Assembly: GCA_024409055.1 (NCBI GenBank)
Contig: JAKSUL010000008.1
Span: 1 to 42,838, forward strand
Origin: Bacilli bacterium
GTDB lineage: Bacteria > Bacillota_I > Bacilli_A > RFN20 > CAG-826
DNA length: 42,838 nucleotides
Direction: 5' to 3'
How positions within the stretch are numbered: the first letter of the stretch is position 1; every line of letters begins with the position of its first letter. The translations under genes and the position numbers were made by a program. The notes under the pieces are model-generated. The model made no database searches. It was not told where the DNA came from and saw nothing but the letters and a program-made list of their open reading frames with translations. Shown here piece after piece: positions 7,813 to 14,937 of the stretch.

Positions 7813-7817
7813 CAACT

Positions 7818-8222
7818 ATGATGACAATCTATGATGGATTAACCCCAAAACAAGAATTTAACCAATGGTTAGCTAATAACGGCATATGGCTCGCGATAGG
7901 CGTGGCCGCTTTAATAGTTATCGTCGTTGGCGCTATATTCCTTAGCGGCGCTATTAAGAAAAAGAACGCCAAACCGGAAGCAAAACCAGTCAATGCCTCG
8001 ATGTATATGGAAGCTTTAGGCGGAGAAGATAACGTAATCTCCAAAGAGCTTAGAGGATCCCGCATCGCTTTGGTCTTAAAAGACTACAAGGCAATCGATG
8101 AGGCTAAGCTAAAAGAGGCCGGCGTGGACGCCATCGTCATGATGAGCGATAAATTGACCCTCGTCGTAAAAGAAAACGCCCCGAAGGTGTTCGAGACGTT
8201 GTTCGGTCAGAATTTGCAGTAA
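7818..8222 (+). CDS. Membrane-anchored EIIB-like protein lacking the phospho-cysteine
   Basis: A 134-residue protein. It has one transmembrane helix (about residues 20-45, GIWLAIGVAALIVIVVGAIF), a charged linker, then a domain resembling the glucose-type PTS EIIB fold. That domain runs MEALGGEDNV, then RIALVLKDYKAIDEAKLKEAGVDAIV. In true EIIB domains the motif CITRLR follows the first helix. Here the aligned stretch is ELRGSRIALVL with no Cys, so it cannot accept phosphate the normal way. A sensing or structural role is more likely. The start is one of the tandem ATGs at 7818/7821; longer frames begin upstream of the promoter. The last 16 bases overlap the convergent maf gene. Confidence 0.72.
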   Translation: MMTIYDGLTPKQEFNQWLANNGIWLAIGVAALIVIVVGAIFLSGAIKKKNAKPEAKPVNASMYMEALGGEDNVISKELRGSRIALVLKDYKAIDEAKLKEAGVDAIVMMSDKLTLVVKENAPKVFETLFGQNLQ

Positions 8223-8749
8223 AGGGCGATATCTTCGGTCGGAAGCCCCATGACGTTGTCATAGCTTCCTTCGATCCTATCGATCAGATCGCATCCATCC
8301 TGAATCCCATAAGCTCCTGCTTTATCCAGGGGCTTTTTCTTTTGCACGTATTCCCTGATCTTTTCTTCGCTAAGCTTGTTGAAGTAAACATCGGTCGATA
8401 CGGTTCTGGTCAAGGAGTCCCCGTTTTTATCGATGAATGTGTATCCGGATAAGACGGTTTGCTTTTTGCCTGATTCCTCTAGAAGCATCTTCACTGCGTC
8501 TTCTTCGTCTTTTGGCTTTCCTAAGACGCGGCCATTTAGTAAGACGATGGTGTCACAACTAAGGATTATGTCATTTGGACGAAGTTTCCTGACGGCTTCG
8601 GCTTTTAGTTTGCTTAGTTCGGCAGGAAGAGATTCCGGGGGAACGGAAACGTTATCTTCGTCGACGTCTGGGGAGACGATATCGAATTCTTTTACCAGTT
8701 TCTTAAGGAGTTCTTTTCTCCTAGGGGAACTGGATCCTAAGACGATCAT
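8207..8749 (-). CDS. maf: Maf-family nucleotide pyrophosphatase
   Basis: A 180-residue Maf/YhdE-type enzyme that hydrolyses non-canonical or excess nucleoside triphosphates such as dTTP, UTP or m5UTP. The signature GSSSPRRKELL is at the N-terminus. SCDTIVLLNGRVLGKP holds the catalytic Asp. A TVSTDVYF/KAGAYGIQ segment follows, as in Maf. The length is normal. The ATG overlaps the RNase J stop in an ATGA, so the two are translationally coupled. The 3' end overlaps the convergent EIIB-like gene by 16 bases. Confidence 0.95.
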   Translation of the reverse strand: MIVLGSSSPRRKELLKKLVKEFDIVSPDVDEDNVSVPPESLPAELSKLKAEAVRKLRPNDIILSCDTIVLLNGRVLGKPKDEEDAVKMLLEESGKKQTVLSGYTFIDKNGDSLTRTVSTDVYFNKLSEEKIREYVQKKKPLDKAGAYGIQDGCDLIDRIEGSYDNVMGLPTEDIALYCKF

Positions 8750-10416
8750 TGGATGTTCATGATGACCGGGATGATCATCGGGTTCCTTTGAGTCTTGCGG
8801 TGGATGTATTTGGCCACGACCGTCTTGATGGTGCTTTTGATTTCACCAAAGGTGACTTTCTTTTGCATCAAGTCATTGATGGCTTCCGCGACATAAGTCT
8901 GAGCGTGGCGGACGACGTGGCTATCCATGGTGGCTCCGAATCCGCGAGGATAGACGATAGGATTGGTGATCATCTTGTTCTTTCTGGAATCGATGGTGAC
9001 TAAGACAGCCACCATGCCGTCGGACTTCAATATTTCGCGGTCGTTGATGACGGCGGAGCTCACTCCGTCTAAATCGTTTCCGTCGATATAGACGTTATCG
9101 GCGGGTACATGTCCGCCTCTAGTGACTTCGTGGTTATATAAAGACAAGACGTCGCCGTTATCACAGATAAAGCAGTGGTCTTTGGCCAAGCCTACTTGCT
9201 GAGCGAGTTCGCTGTGGAGCTTGAGCATGCGGTATTCGCCGTGGACTGGGAAGAAATACTTCGGGTTGACGATCTTTTGGATTAAGCGGAGCTCTTGGCG
9301 GCTTGGGTGGCCGGAACTGTGGAGAGAGAAGGCGATGGAGTTCTGTTTGACGTCAGCGCCCATCTTTACGAGATTATTGACGAGCTTATCGATCAAAGCG
9401 CCGTTTCCCGGAATTGGGTTGGAGGAGAAGACGACGGTGTCGCCCGGGAGAATGGAGATGGTCTTGTGCTCGTGGTTGACGATTCTAGAAAGGGCCGCCA
9501 TAGCTTCGCCTTGGCTGCCGGTGCAAAGGATGCAAATCTCGTTTAACTTATAGTTACGAACCATCGTGTCATCGATTAAGGAAGCGTCCGGAATCTTGAT
9601 ATATCCATATTTTCTGGCGATGGAGACGACGTTGATCATCGAACGTCCCAAAACGCAGATTTTACGATTATGTTTAACGGCGACTTCAACGACTTGCTGA
9701 ATACGGTTGATGTTGCTGGAGAAGGTCGAAACGATGATGCGTCCAGGGGCTTTATCGAAGATATCTTCGACGCCGGCTTTGACGTTCCTTTCGGAAGGGG
9801 TGTATCCCTCGATTTCGGCGTTGGTGCTATCGGCCATGAGAAGATCGACGCCTTCGCTGCCGAGTTTTGCTAATTTATTGAGTTCGAAGTTCGGGCCGAC
9901 TGGGGTAAGGTCGACTTTGAAGTCACCGGTTTCGACGATACGGCCTTGCTTGGTGTCGACGCAGATACCGAAGGCATCTGGGATTGAGTGGGTGACGCGG
10001 AAGAAGGAGACTTTGAAATCATCTCCGATGTTGATGACATCGTCAGCGTCGTACTCAACGATCTTGATCGGATCCTTGATGCGGTTATCTTCAAGTTTAT
10101 GGCGGATTAAAGCGGCGGCTAAACGCGGCGCGTATATGACGGGGACATTGATGCTTCTGATTAAGAAGGGGATGCCGCCGATATGGTCTTCGTGACCGTG
10201 GGTGATGAAAAGGGCCTTAACTTTCATCCTGTTGTTCTTGAGGTAGGTATAGTCCGGTATGACGTAGTCGACGCCAGGAAGCGTAGCTTCGGGGAAACGG
10301 ACGCCGGCATCAATCAAAATAAGCGATCTCTCGCTTTCGATTACGTAAGTGTTTTTACCGACTTCTCCAAGTCCGCCTAACGCGTAAATGCTAACAGGGG
10401 ATTCTAATAAGGCCAT
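8746..10416 (-). CDS. rnj: Ribonuclease J
   Basis: A 556-residue metallo-beta-lactamase/beta-CASP nuclease, the 5'-3' exonuclease and endonuclease that drives mRNA decay and rRNA maturation in Gram-positive relatives. The metal site HGHEDHIGG is at about residue 75. Further family motifs are VTHSIPDA, ETGDFKVD, ADSTNAE, TCTGSQGE-like and SGHPSRQEL, followed by FPVHGEYRML. The C-terminal domain is full length. The start is the ATG at 10416 because AGGAGGT sits 7 bases upstream; longer frames run through the leader. TATAAT at 10452-10457 gives a leader of about 30 bases. It is co-transcribed with maf. Only one RNase J copy is in this window. Confidence 0.97.
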   Translation of the reverse strand: MALLESPVSIYALGGLGEVGKNTYVIESERSLILIDAGVRFPEATLPGVDYVIPDYTYLKNNRMKVKALFITHGHEDHIGGIPFLIRSINVPVIYAPRLAAALIRHKLEDNRIKDPIKIVEYDADDVINIGDDFKVSFFRVTHSIPDAFGICVDTKQGRIVETGDFKVDLTPVGPNFELNKLAKLGSEGVDLLMADSTNAEIEGYTPSERNVKAGVEDIFDKAPGRIIVSTFSSNINRIQQVVEVAVKHNRKICVLGRSMINVVSIARKYGYIKIPDASLIDDTMVRNYKLNEICILCTGSQGEAMAALSRIVNHEHKTISILPGDTVVFSSNPIPGNGALIDKLVNNLVKMGADVKQNSIAFSLHSSGHPSRQELRLIQKIVNPKYFFPVHGEYRMLKLHSELAQQVGLAKDHCFICDNGDVLSLYNHEVTRGGHVPADNVYIDGNDLDGVSSAVINDREILKSDGMVAVLVTIDSRKNKMITNPIVYPRGFGATMDSHVVRHAQTYVAEAINDLMQKKVTFGEIKSTIKTVVAKYIHRKTQRNPMIIPVIMNIQ

Positions 10417-10489
10417 TTTTATACCTCCTAACAAAAGCAAAAGGGGGCGTGATTATATATGTGTCGTCTTTTGCTGTTATTAATATAGC

Positions 10490-10519
10490 ACAAGAAAAAG
10501 AACTTAAGAGAATCTTAAG
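10490..10519 (-). terminator. Probable terminator of def
   Basis: On the minus strand CTTAAGA and TCTTAAG form a 7-base stem with a 3-base loop, followed by a U-rich tail. The stem is AT-rich, so it may be weak. Confidence 0.5.
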
Positions 10520-10533
10520 ATAGGAAAGCGTTA

Positions 10534-11079
10534 TCAAATTACAACTGCGCCTGGAATTGTCTTGAAAGGGTCTTGTTTATTGATGTGGTCGTAGAAAAGG
10601 ATTCCGTTGAGGTGATCTATTTCGTGTTGCAAGACTATGGCGTCGAATCCTCTGGCGGTAATGGTGATGTTTTCGCCTAGCAAAGCGTCATAGGCTTCGA
10701 CAACGATTTTAAAATCCCTTGGGACGTAGCCGGTATGCTCTTCGTCAACTGAAAGGCAGCCTTCTCCGGCTTCGATATAGCATTTGCGGACCGAGTTGGA
10801 GACGATGCGGGGGTTGACGAGCTGATACTCGATGTATTGATCTTCTCCGACTTGGTAGGATATTACGAGCATCCTAAGGTTGTTTCCGGTCTGCGGGGCG
10901 GCTAAGCCGACGCCTTCTCTCACGGTCGGATGCTTCTTGCGGTATTCTGGGTCACGAGACTTTCTTAGGTAATCAAGCATCTCGTCTAAAAGCTTCTTGT
11001 TTTTCGCCTCTAAGGGCATTGGGACCTCCTTGGATTTCTCGCGGAGGCTAGGCATATTGTCTTTAACTATCTTAATCAT
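10534..11079 (-). CDS. def: Peptide deformylase
   Basis: A 181-residue metalloenzyme removing formyl groups from nascent proteins. All three family motifs are intact: GVGLAAPQ (about residue 60), EGCLSV with the metal-binding Cys, and HEIDH with two metal-binding His. The DPEYRKKHPTVREG insertion before motif 1 is typical of type 2 (Gram-positive) deformylases. Its -10 box TATAAT (11087-11092, with TGC extension) ends 7 bases before the ATG. No Shine-Dalgarno is present. Confidence 0.97.
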   Translation of the reverse strand: MIKIVKDNMPSLREKSKEVPMPLEAKNKKLLDEMLDYLRKSRDPEYRKKHPTVREGVGLAAPQTGNNLRMLVISYQVGEDQYIEYQLVNPRIVSNSVRKCYIEAGEGCLSVDEEHTGYVPRDFKIVVEAYDALLGENITITARGFDAIVLQHEIDHLNGILFYDHINKQDPFKTIPGAVVI

Positions 11080-11095
11080 CGCTCGAATTATAGCA
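11080..11095 (-). promoter_or_regulatory. Extended -10 promoter next to the def start
   Basis: TGCTATAAT on the minus strand, with 7 bases between the hexamer and the ATG. It is divergent from the ylbF promoter. Confidence 0.6.
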
Positions 11096-11113
11096 CGAGA
11101 GAGAAGAAAGCAT

Positions 11114-11126
11114 TAAAATCCTTCCT
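11114..11126 (+). promoter_or_regulatory. -10 box next to the ylbF start
   Basis: TAAAAT at 11114-11119 ends 7 bases before the ATG, with a pyrimidine-rich spacer and no Shine-Dalgarno. Confidence 0.5.
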
Positions 11127-11492
11127 ATGGAAGAAAGAACAATTGCTTCATTATTCGCCTTAAGGGAGGCCATTAAGGCCGATCCAAGGGTCAAAGACCT
11201 CGAAGAGAAAGAGAAAAAGATGTCTCTTTCCCCCGAAGTGTCTTCTTTGAGCAAAGCCATGAACAAAGCTGAAGACGAGTACGAAATCGCCTTGAATAGG
11301 TTTGGTGAGAATGGTGAAGCCACCAAAGAGAAATTAAAAGCTCTCCACGAAGCTAAATTATCTTTAGACCAACATCCGTTAGTTGAAGAATACACAAAGG
11401 CTTACGTGTGCGTGCGCGATTTATATCTTTATTTAGATGATCTTCTCTTCAATGACTTCAGGCATCCTCATGCCTGCGGAGGCCATAAATGA
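11127..11492 (+). CDS. ylbF: YlbF/RicF-family protein
   Basis: A 121-residue helical protein of the YlbF/YmcA (DUF964) family. In B. subtilis these proteins join RicA and RicT in a complex that aids mRNA maturation by RNase Y and binds Fe-S clusters. The helical segments VKDLEEKEKKM, AEDEYEIALNRFG and LHEAKLSLDQHPLVEEYTKAY match the family pattern. The C-terminus ends HPHACGGHK with one Cys and three His, possibly a metal ligand set. It heads the ylbF-rsmD-coaD operon, an order also known in Bacillus (there with ylbG). The stop overlaps the rsmD ATG. Confidence 0.87.
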   Translation: MEERTIASLFALREAIKADPRVKDLEEKEKKMSLSPEVSSLSKAMNKAEDEYEIALNRFGENGEATKEKLKALHEAKLSLDQHPLVEEYTKAYVCVRDLYLYLDDLLFNDFRHPHACGGHK

Positions 11493-12028
11493 TTAAAGTT
11501 GTTGGCGGCACATATAGAAGCCGCATATTGAAAACGCCTAACGATGGGACCGAACCTACAAAATCGATGGTTCGCCAGGCTGTCGCTTCCTCATTAAGCG
11601 ATTTAATCGAAGGAGGGACCGTCTTGGATTTGTTCGCCGGAAGCGGGGCTATGGGCATCGAGATGCTGAGCCGCGGAGCCGATAAATGCGTATTCGTCGA
11701 CCAAGGAAGAGAACAGGCTTATGTGATCTTGGAGAACTTGGCTACTTTGAAAGAAAGGCGCGGAGTTGTCTTGAACAAAGATTACAAAGCCGCTTTGGAC
11801 GAAATGAGAGAACAATTCGACATAGTCATCATCGATCCGCCTTACAAAATGAAAGACGCCTATACCTATAGCGTCTCATATCTTCTCGAAAACAACTTAT
11901 TGAAAGAGAATTCGGCGGTCGTCCTTGAATACGAAGGAGAAATCGAAGTCGATATTTCGAAATTCGATTGGTCCAAGAAATATAACTATGGACGTACAAA
12001 TGTCCTTATCGTGAGGAAAAGAAAATGA
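11489..12028 (+). CDS. rsmD: 16S rRNA (guanine966-N2)-methyltransferase
   Basis: A 179-residue Rossmann methyltransferase methylating G966 of 16S rRNA with SAM. The N-terminal VVGGTYRSRILKTP, the SAM-binding VLDLFAGSGAMGIE and the catalytic DPPY in VIIDPPYKM are all present. The length is typical. It begins in an ATGA overlap with ylbF and ends in an ATGA overlap with coaD, giving tight translational coupling. Confidence 0.96.
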   Translation: MIKVVGGTYRSRILKTPNDGTEPTKSMVRQAVASSLSDLIEGGTVLDLFAGSGAMGIEMLSRGADKCVFVDQGREQAYVILENLATLKERRGVVLNKDYKAALDEMREQFDIVIIDPPYKMKDAYTYSVSYLLENNLLKENSAVVLEYEGEIEVDISKFDWSKKYNYGRTNVLIVRKRK

Positions 12029-12492
12029 AAAAGGCCGTTTTCGCTGGATCGTTTGATCCGATAACGCTTGGCCACATCGACATCTTAGAACAGGCTTTGA
12101 AGCAGTTCGACGAAGTGGTGGTGGTCTTAGGCATAAATCCAGACAAAAAAGGAATGTTCTCCTATCGAGATAGGCTAACGATGATCGAAGGTGCCATTAA
12201 GAAATACCCTAATGTCTCCTGTGCCTTCAATGACGGTATCACCGTCGACTACGCCAAAAGAATCGGGGCCTCTTATTTAGTGAGGGGATTGCGCGATGAG
12301 ATCGATAGGGAATACGAAATTGCTATGGCCGAATTCAATAGGTCGTTGGAGCCGAGTATAGAAACCATCTTCTTCTCGCCAAGCGTTGAAGTGGGAGATA
12401 TATCGTCCTCGACGGTCAGACACTACTTAAATGAGGGGAAAGATATTTCCTCACTGGTCCCTCTTAGCGTCCTAGAATTCTTAAAGAAATAA
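12025..12492 (+). CDS. coaD: Phosphopantetheine adenylyltransferase
   Basis: A 155-residue enzyme for the fourth step of CoA synthesis, from 4'-phosphopantetheine and ATP to dephospho-CoA. AGSFDPITLGHIDIL holds the nucleotide-binding (T/H)xGH motif. YLVRGLRDEIDREYE is the family's substrate loop. DISSSTVRHYL is the C-terminal ATP-binding motif. It is the last gene of the ylbF operon, followed by a terminator shared with the convergent gene. Confidence 0.97.
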   Translation: MKKAVFAGSFDPITLGHIDILEQALKQFDEVVVVLGINPDKKGMFSYRDRLTMIEGAIKKYPNVSCAFNDGITVDYAKRIGASYLVRGLRDEIDREYEIAMAEFNRSLEPSIETIFFSPSVEVGDISSSTVRHYLNEGKDISSLVPLSVLEFLKK

Positions 12493-12524
12493 AAAAGCGA
12501 AGTTCATTTGAACCTCGCTTTTAA
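12493..12524. terminator. Bidirectional terminator between coaD and the thioredoxin-like gene
   Basis: AAAAGCGA-GTTC and GAAC-TCGCTTTT pair around an ATTT loop with one internal mismatch. A or T runs lie on both sides. Confidence 0.8.
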
Positions 12525-12536
12525 TTTGCTAGAAGC

Positions 12537-13370
12537 TTATTTCTTGATGTAGAACTCGCTGAACGGATTGGTCTTGGCATCATCATCGGTTTCGAGATGG
12601 TTCCACATGTTCCAAAGGAGTTTAGCTTTTTCGTTCTTGTTGCTGCCCTTAACACCGAAGAGAATTTCGGAAACGCCAGCAACGTTAGCAGCCTTGGCTT
12701 CGTCGGTATAGTCGACGAGAAGGATGGTCGGGGTTTTGAAGTTGTCTTCATCGGACTTTTCGAAGTAGCTGTAGTCCTGGCTCTCGGTGAGGTTGGCGTT
12801 GTCCCTGTAAGGACGTTCTTCAAGACGTCCGCCGGCTTCCTCAAAGAATTCGGTGAAGTTGACGAGGTAACGTTCGAAGGCGCTGTGGTCCGGGTCGGTG
12901 TCGTCGGTGGAAGATTCTTCATCGGCGAAGATGCTGTACATCTTGAACTGCTCGCCGGCTTTATCCGGAGCGTAAGAGGAGTTCCATCCGCTGACGAGGG
13001 TTTCGAATCCGCTCTGAGCGTTGGCACAGTCGGTGCACTCTTTGGAAACATAGATGACGAAGAATTTCTTTCCGTAAGACTCATCGATCTTGTCTTCGAA
13101 GGAGCCTTCGTAGATAGAAGTGGTGAGCTTGTCGGCTTCGGACATGTTCTGTTCGCCCTTGGTTTCAAGGTTCAAGGATTTCTGGAACTGAACGTAGTAA
13201 GCGTCGTTATCTGTAAATGTGAATTGCCCAATCCATTTAGAGAAATGCGGGATTGAGAAGATGATGGCGAAGATGGCGCCAACAATGAGAAGCGGCTGGA
13301 CCCAGGCGGTCTCTTTGATCCAGTGCCATAGTTTGACGAATAATCCGCCAATAGCTTTGAGTATTTTCAT
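12537..13370 (-). CDS. Membrane-anchored thioredoxin-like protein
   Basis: A 277-residue protein. It has an N-terminal cytoplasmic stretch, then one transmembrane helix (about 23-45, PLLIVGAIFAIIFSIPHF) and an outside-facing domain. That domain starts with FFVIYVSKECTDC (CxxC near residue 117), preceded by a beta strand as in thioredoxins. An acidic insertion (DEESSTDDTDPDHSAF) follows, then TPTILLVDYTDE, where the Pro resembles the cis-Pro strand. A thiol-disulfide role outside the membrane is inferred. The start at 13370 is set by CGGAGGT 6 bases upstream of the ATG; the leader carries a TAGAAT -10 box at about 13420. It is monocistronic. Confidence 0.8.
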   Translation of the reverse strand: MKILKAIGGLFVKLWHWIKETAWVQPLLIVGAIFAIIFSIPHFSKWIGQFTFTDNDAYYVQFQKSLNLETKGEQNMSEADKLTTSIYEGSFEDKIDESYGKKFFVIYVSKECTDCANAQSGFETLVSGWNSSYAPDKAGEQFKMYSIFADEESSTDDTDPDHSAFERYLVNFTEFFEEAGGRLEERPYRDNANLTESQDYSYFEKSDEDNFKTPTILLVDYTDEAKAANVAGVSEILFGVKGSNKNEKAKLLWNMWNHLETDDDAKTNPFSEFYIKK

Positions 13371-13543
13371 CGGTAACCTCCGAATAATGCCCTGTTTGTA
13401 TAAACAGCGGGATAATTCTACCATTCACCCCTATTAGGGGCAACAATTGATTTTCAAGAAAAAACAAATCTATTTGTTTGCCTAAATTTGAGAGTTTTTT
13501 CACTTTTCTTTCTTTTCTTCTATCTTATCGATGAGAGCGTGAA

Positions 13544-13560
13544 TATAATTCTTGCCGGAT
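13544..13560 (+). promoter_or_regulatory. -10 box next to the yitT-like start
   Basis: A perfect TATAAT at 13544-13549 ends 11 bases before the ATG at 13561. An in-frame TTG at 13552 lies upstream of the expected transcription start, so it is unlikely to be used. Confidence 0.6.
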
Positions 13561-14583
13561 ATGAACAGCAAAAATTCTTTCCACACCAAATTCCAATCTT
13601 GGAAATACGATCATCCCGTCCTCATGGGTTTCCTTGAGCATGGTGGTCTATTCCTTATCTGCACGGCCTCGGCCCTTTTATTTTCCTTTGGGTTCAAAAC
13701 CTTCATGGCCCCTCAGTTCGATTATAAAGGAGAGGCGATTTCCAACGTTGTAACAGGTGGTGCTTCAGGCGTGGCTCAAGACATAGTCTTGTTCTTTGAT
13801 GATATTCGAGTTGCTCTCCCTGGTGGAGATGGCTTGTGGCACACCCTCCTTTACTTCATCATAAACATCCCGCTTATGGTCCTTTGCTTCTTGGGCATCG
13901 GAAAAAGGTTCGCCATCTATACTGTCTTGAACATTGTCGAGTTCACTTTGTTCGGAATTATGTTTGATTCCCCGGCATTCCAACCGGTTTTGCAGCAGAT
14001 TTATTCAATCACACCCGAGAACGGAGGCTTGATCGCTAGATGTATGCTCGGCGGTGTGTGCACGGGCTTTAGCAGTGGTGTTGCCTTCAAATTTGGCTTC
14101 TCGACCGGTGGCATCGATATCATCAGTTACTTCATCTCCGCCAAAAAGAGAACCTCTGTCGGAAAATATTCGGTCGTCATCAACGTCGTCATAGTCTCCG
14201 TCTTCTTCATCCTTAGTTTATTTAAGGATGGAAGCGACCTTACGACCGCCTGCAAAACTTTGTTCGCCGTCCTTTACATGATCGTCTCCTCTCTTGTTAT
14301 CGACATGATCCATATCCGTAACAAGAAATGCGAAATCAAGATCATCACCAAGCTTCCTGCCTTAAGTGATGTCCTGCTCGCCAACGTTCCTCACGGAGCG
14401 ACGATCACCAAAGGTGTTGGAGCTTTCTCCGGTGAAGAAAAAATCATCATCACGACCATCGTCTCCTCTTATGAAGCGGATGCGATTGTCAAAATAATGC
14501 AGGAAAACGATCCCCATTGTTTCATCAGCGTGACGGCCCTCCATCAAGTTTACGGAAGGTTCTTCACCCCGGCCGTTAAATAA
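13561..14583 (+). CDS. YitT-family membrane protein
   Basis: A 340-residue integral membrane protein. There are about five to six hydrophobic helices (for example LFLICTASALLFSFGF, LLYFIINIPLMVLCFLGIG and VVINVVIVSVFFILSLF). The repeated glycine-rich motifs GGASGVAQ and FGFSTGGIDIIS are diagnostic for YitT. The last 80 residues form a soluble DUF2179-type domain (CEIKIITKLPAL... HGATITKGVGAFSGEEK). Transport is suspected for the family but not established. The call is by motif; function is open. Confidence 0.9.
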   Translation: MNSKNSFHTKFQSWKYDHPVLMGFLEHGGLFLICTASALLFSFGFKTFMAPQFDYKGEAISNVVTGGASGVAQDIVLFFDDIRVALPGGDGLWHTLLYFIINIPLMVLCFLGIGKRFAIYTVLNIVEFTLFGIMFDSPAFQPVLQQIYSITPENGGLIARCMLGGVCTGFSSGVAFKFGFSTGGIDIISYFISAKKRTSVGKYSVVINVVIVSVFFILSLFKDGSDLTTACKTLFAVLYMIVSSLVIDMIHIRNKKCEIKIITKLPALSDVLLANVPHGATITKGVGAFSGEEKIIITTIVSSYEADAIVKIMQENDPHCFISVTALHQVYGRFFTPAVK

Positions 14584-14600
14584 GAATCAAAGAAAAGAAA

Positions 14601-14626
14601 AAACCGCCGTTTGGCGGTCTTTTTTC
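14601..14626. terminator. Bidirectional terminator between yitT-like gene and tRNA-Ser(CGA)
   Basis: ACCGCC and GGCGGT with a GTTT loop. A T-run follows on the plus strand, and the mirror U-run lies on the minus strand. Confidence 0.9.
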
Positions 14627-14630
14627 TTCG

Positions 14631-14721
14631 TGGCGGAGGAACAGGGATTCGAACCCTGGCTGGGCATACACCCACTATCAGTTTTCGAAACTGACCCCTT
14701 CGGCCTCTTGGGTATTCCTCC
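14631..14721 (-). tRNA. tRNA-Ser (anticodon CGA)
   Basis: A 91-base class II tRNA. Acceptor GGAGGAA/TTCCTCC with discriminator G and encoded CCA. Anticodon loop TTCGAAA on stem TCAGT/ACTGA gives CGA, reading UCG. There is a long variable arm and a T arm CAGGG-TTCGAAT-CCCTG. A TATGAT -10 box lies 12 bases before the 5' end. Confidence 0.96.
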
Positions 14722-14726
14722 GAAGC

Positions 14727-14744
14727 GGTGATAATCATACCACC
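14727..14744 (-). promoter_or_regulatory. Near-palindromic promoter element of tRNA-Ser(CGA)
   Basis: GGTGGTATGATTATCACC on the minus strand is an inverted repeat with one mismatch around the TATGAT box. It resembles the palindrome at 21571-21587. Confidence 0.4.
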
Positions 14745-14914
14745 CCAACCAATAATGGCACAAATGCAAAATTTGAATACGTTTTCATTTTCATTTAAGA
14801 ATTAAGAGGAAAAAGGCATACGTGGATGCGTTTTCGTTCCAAAATGAGAGAAAAATACATTGTTTTTGTTCGGAATGTTTTCGTTCACGCGTTAATATTC
14901 GATGGCACCATCTA

Positions 14915-14937
14915 CCACTTGTGGTAAACTACCCCAT
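14915..14937 (+). promoter_or_regulatory. Extended -10 promoter and inverted repeat before the GGDEF-EAL-like gene
   Basis: TGGTAAACT (hexamer 14925-14930) ends 7 bases before the ATG. The inverted repeat TACCAC-TT-GTGGTA overlaps its upstream edge and could be an operator. The preceding 170 bases contain three TTTTC(G/A)TT copies but no gene. Confidence 0.5.

Noticed and set aside
12521-13168. A 215-codon Ser/Thr/Pro-rich frame on the minus strand
   Set aside because: It is a shifted frame inside the thioredoxin-like gene, with low-complexity composition and no ribosome site.
12597-13256. A 219-codon plus-strand frame with Val/Glu/Gly bias
   Set aside because: It is the antisense shadow of the thioredoxin-like gene.
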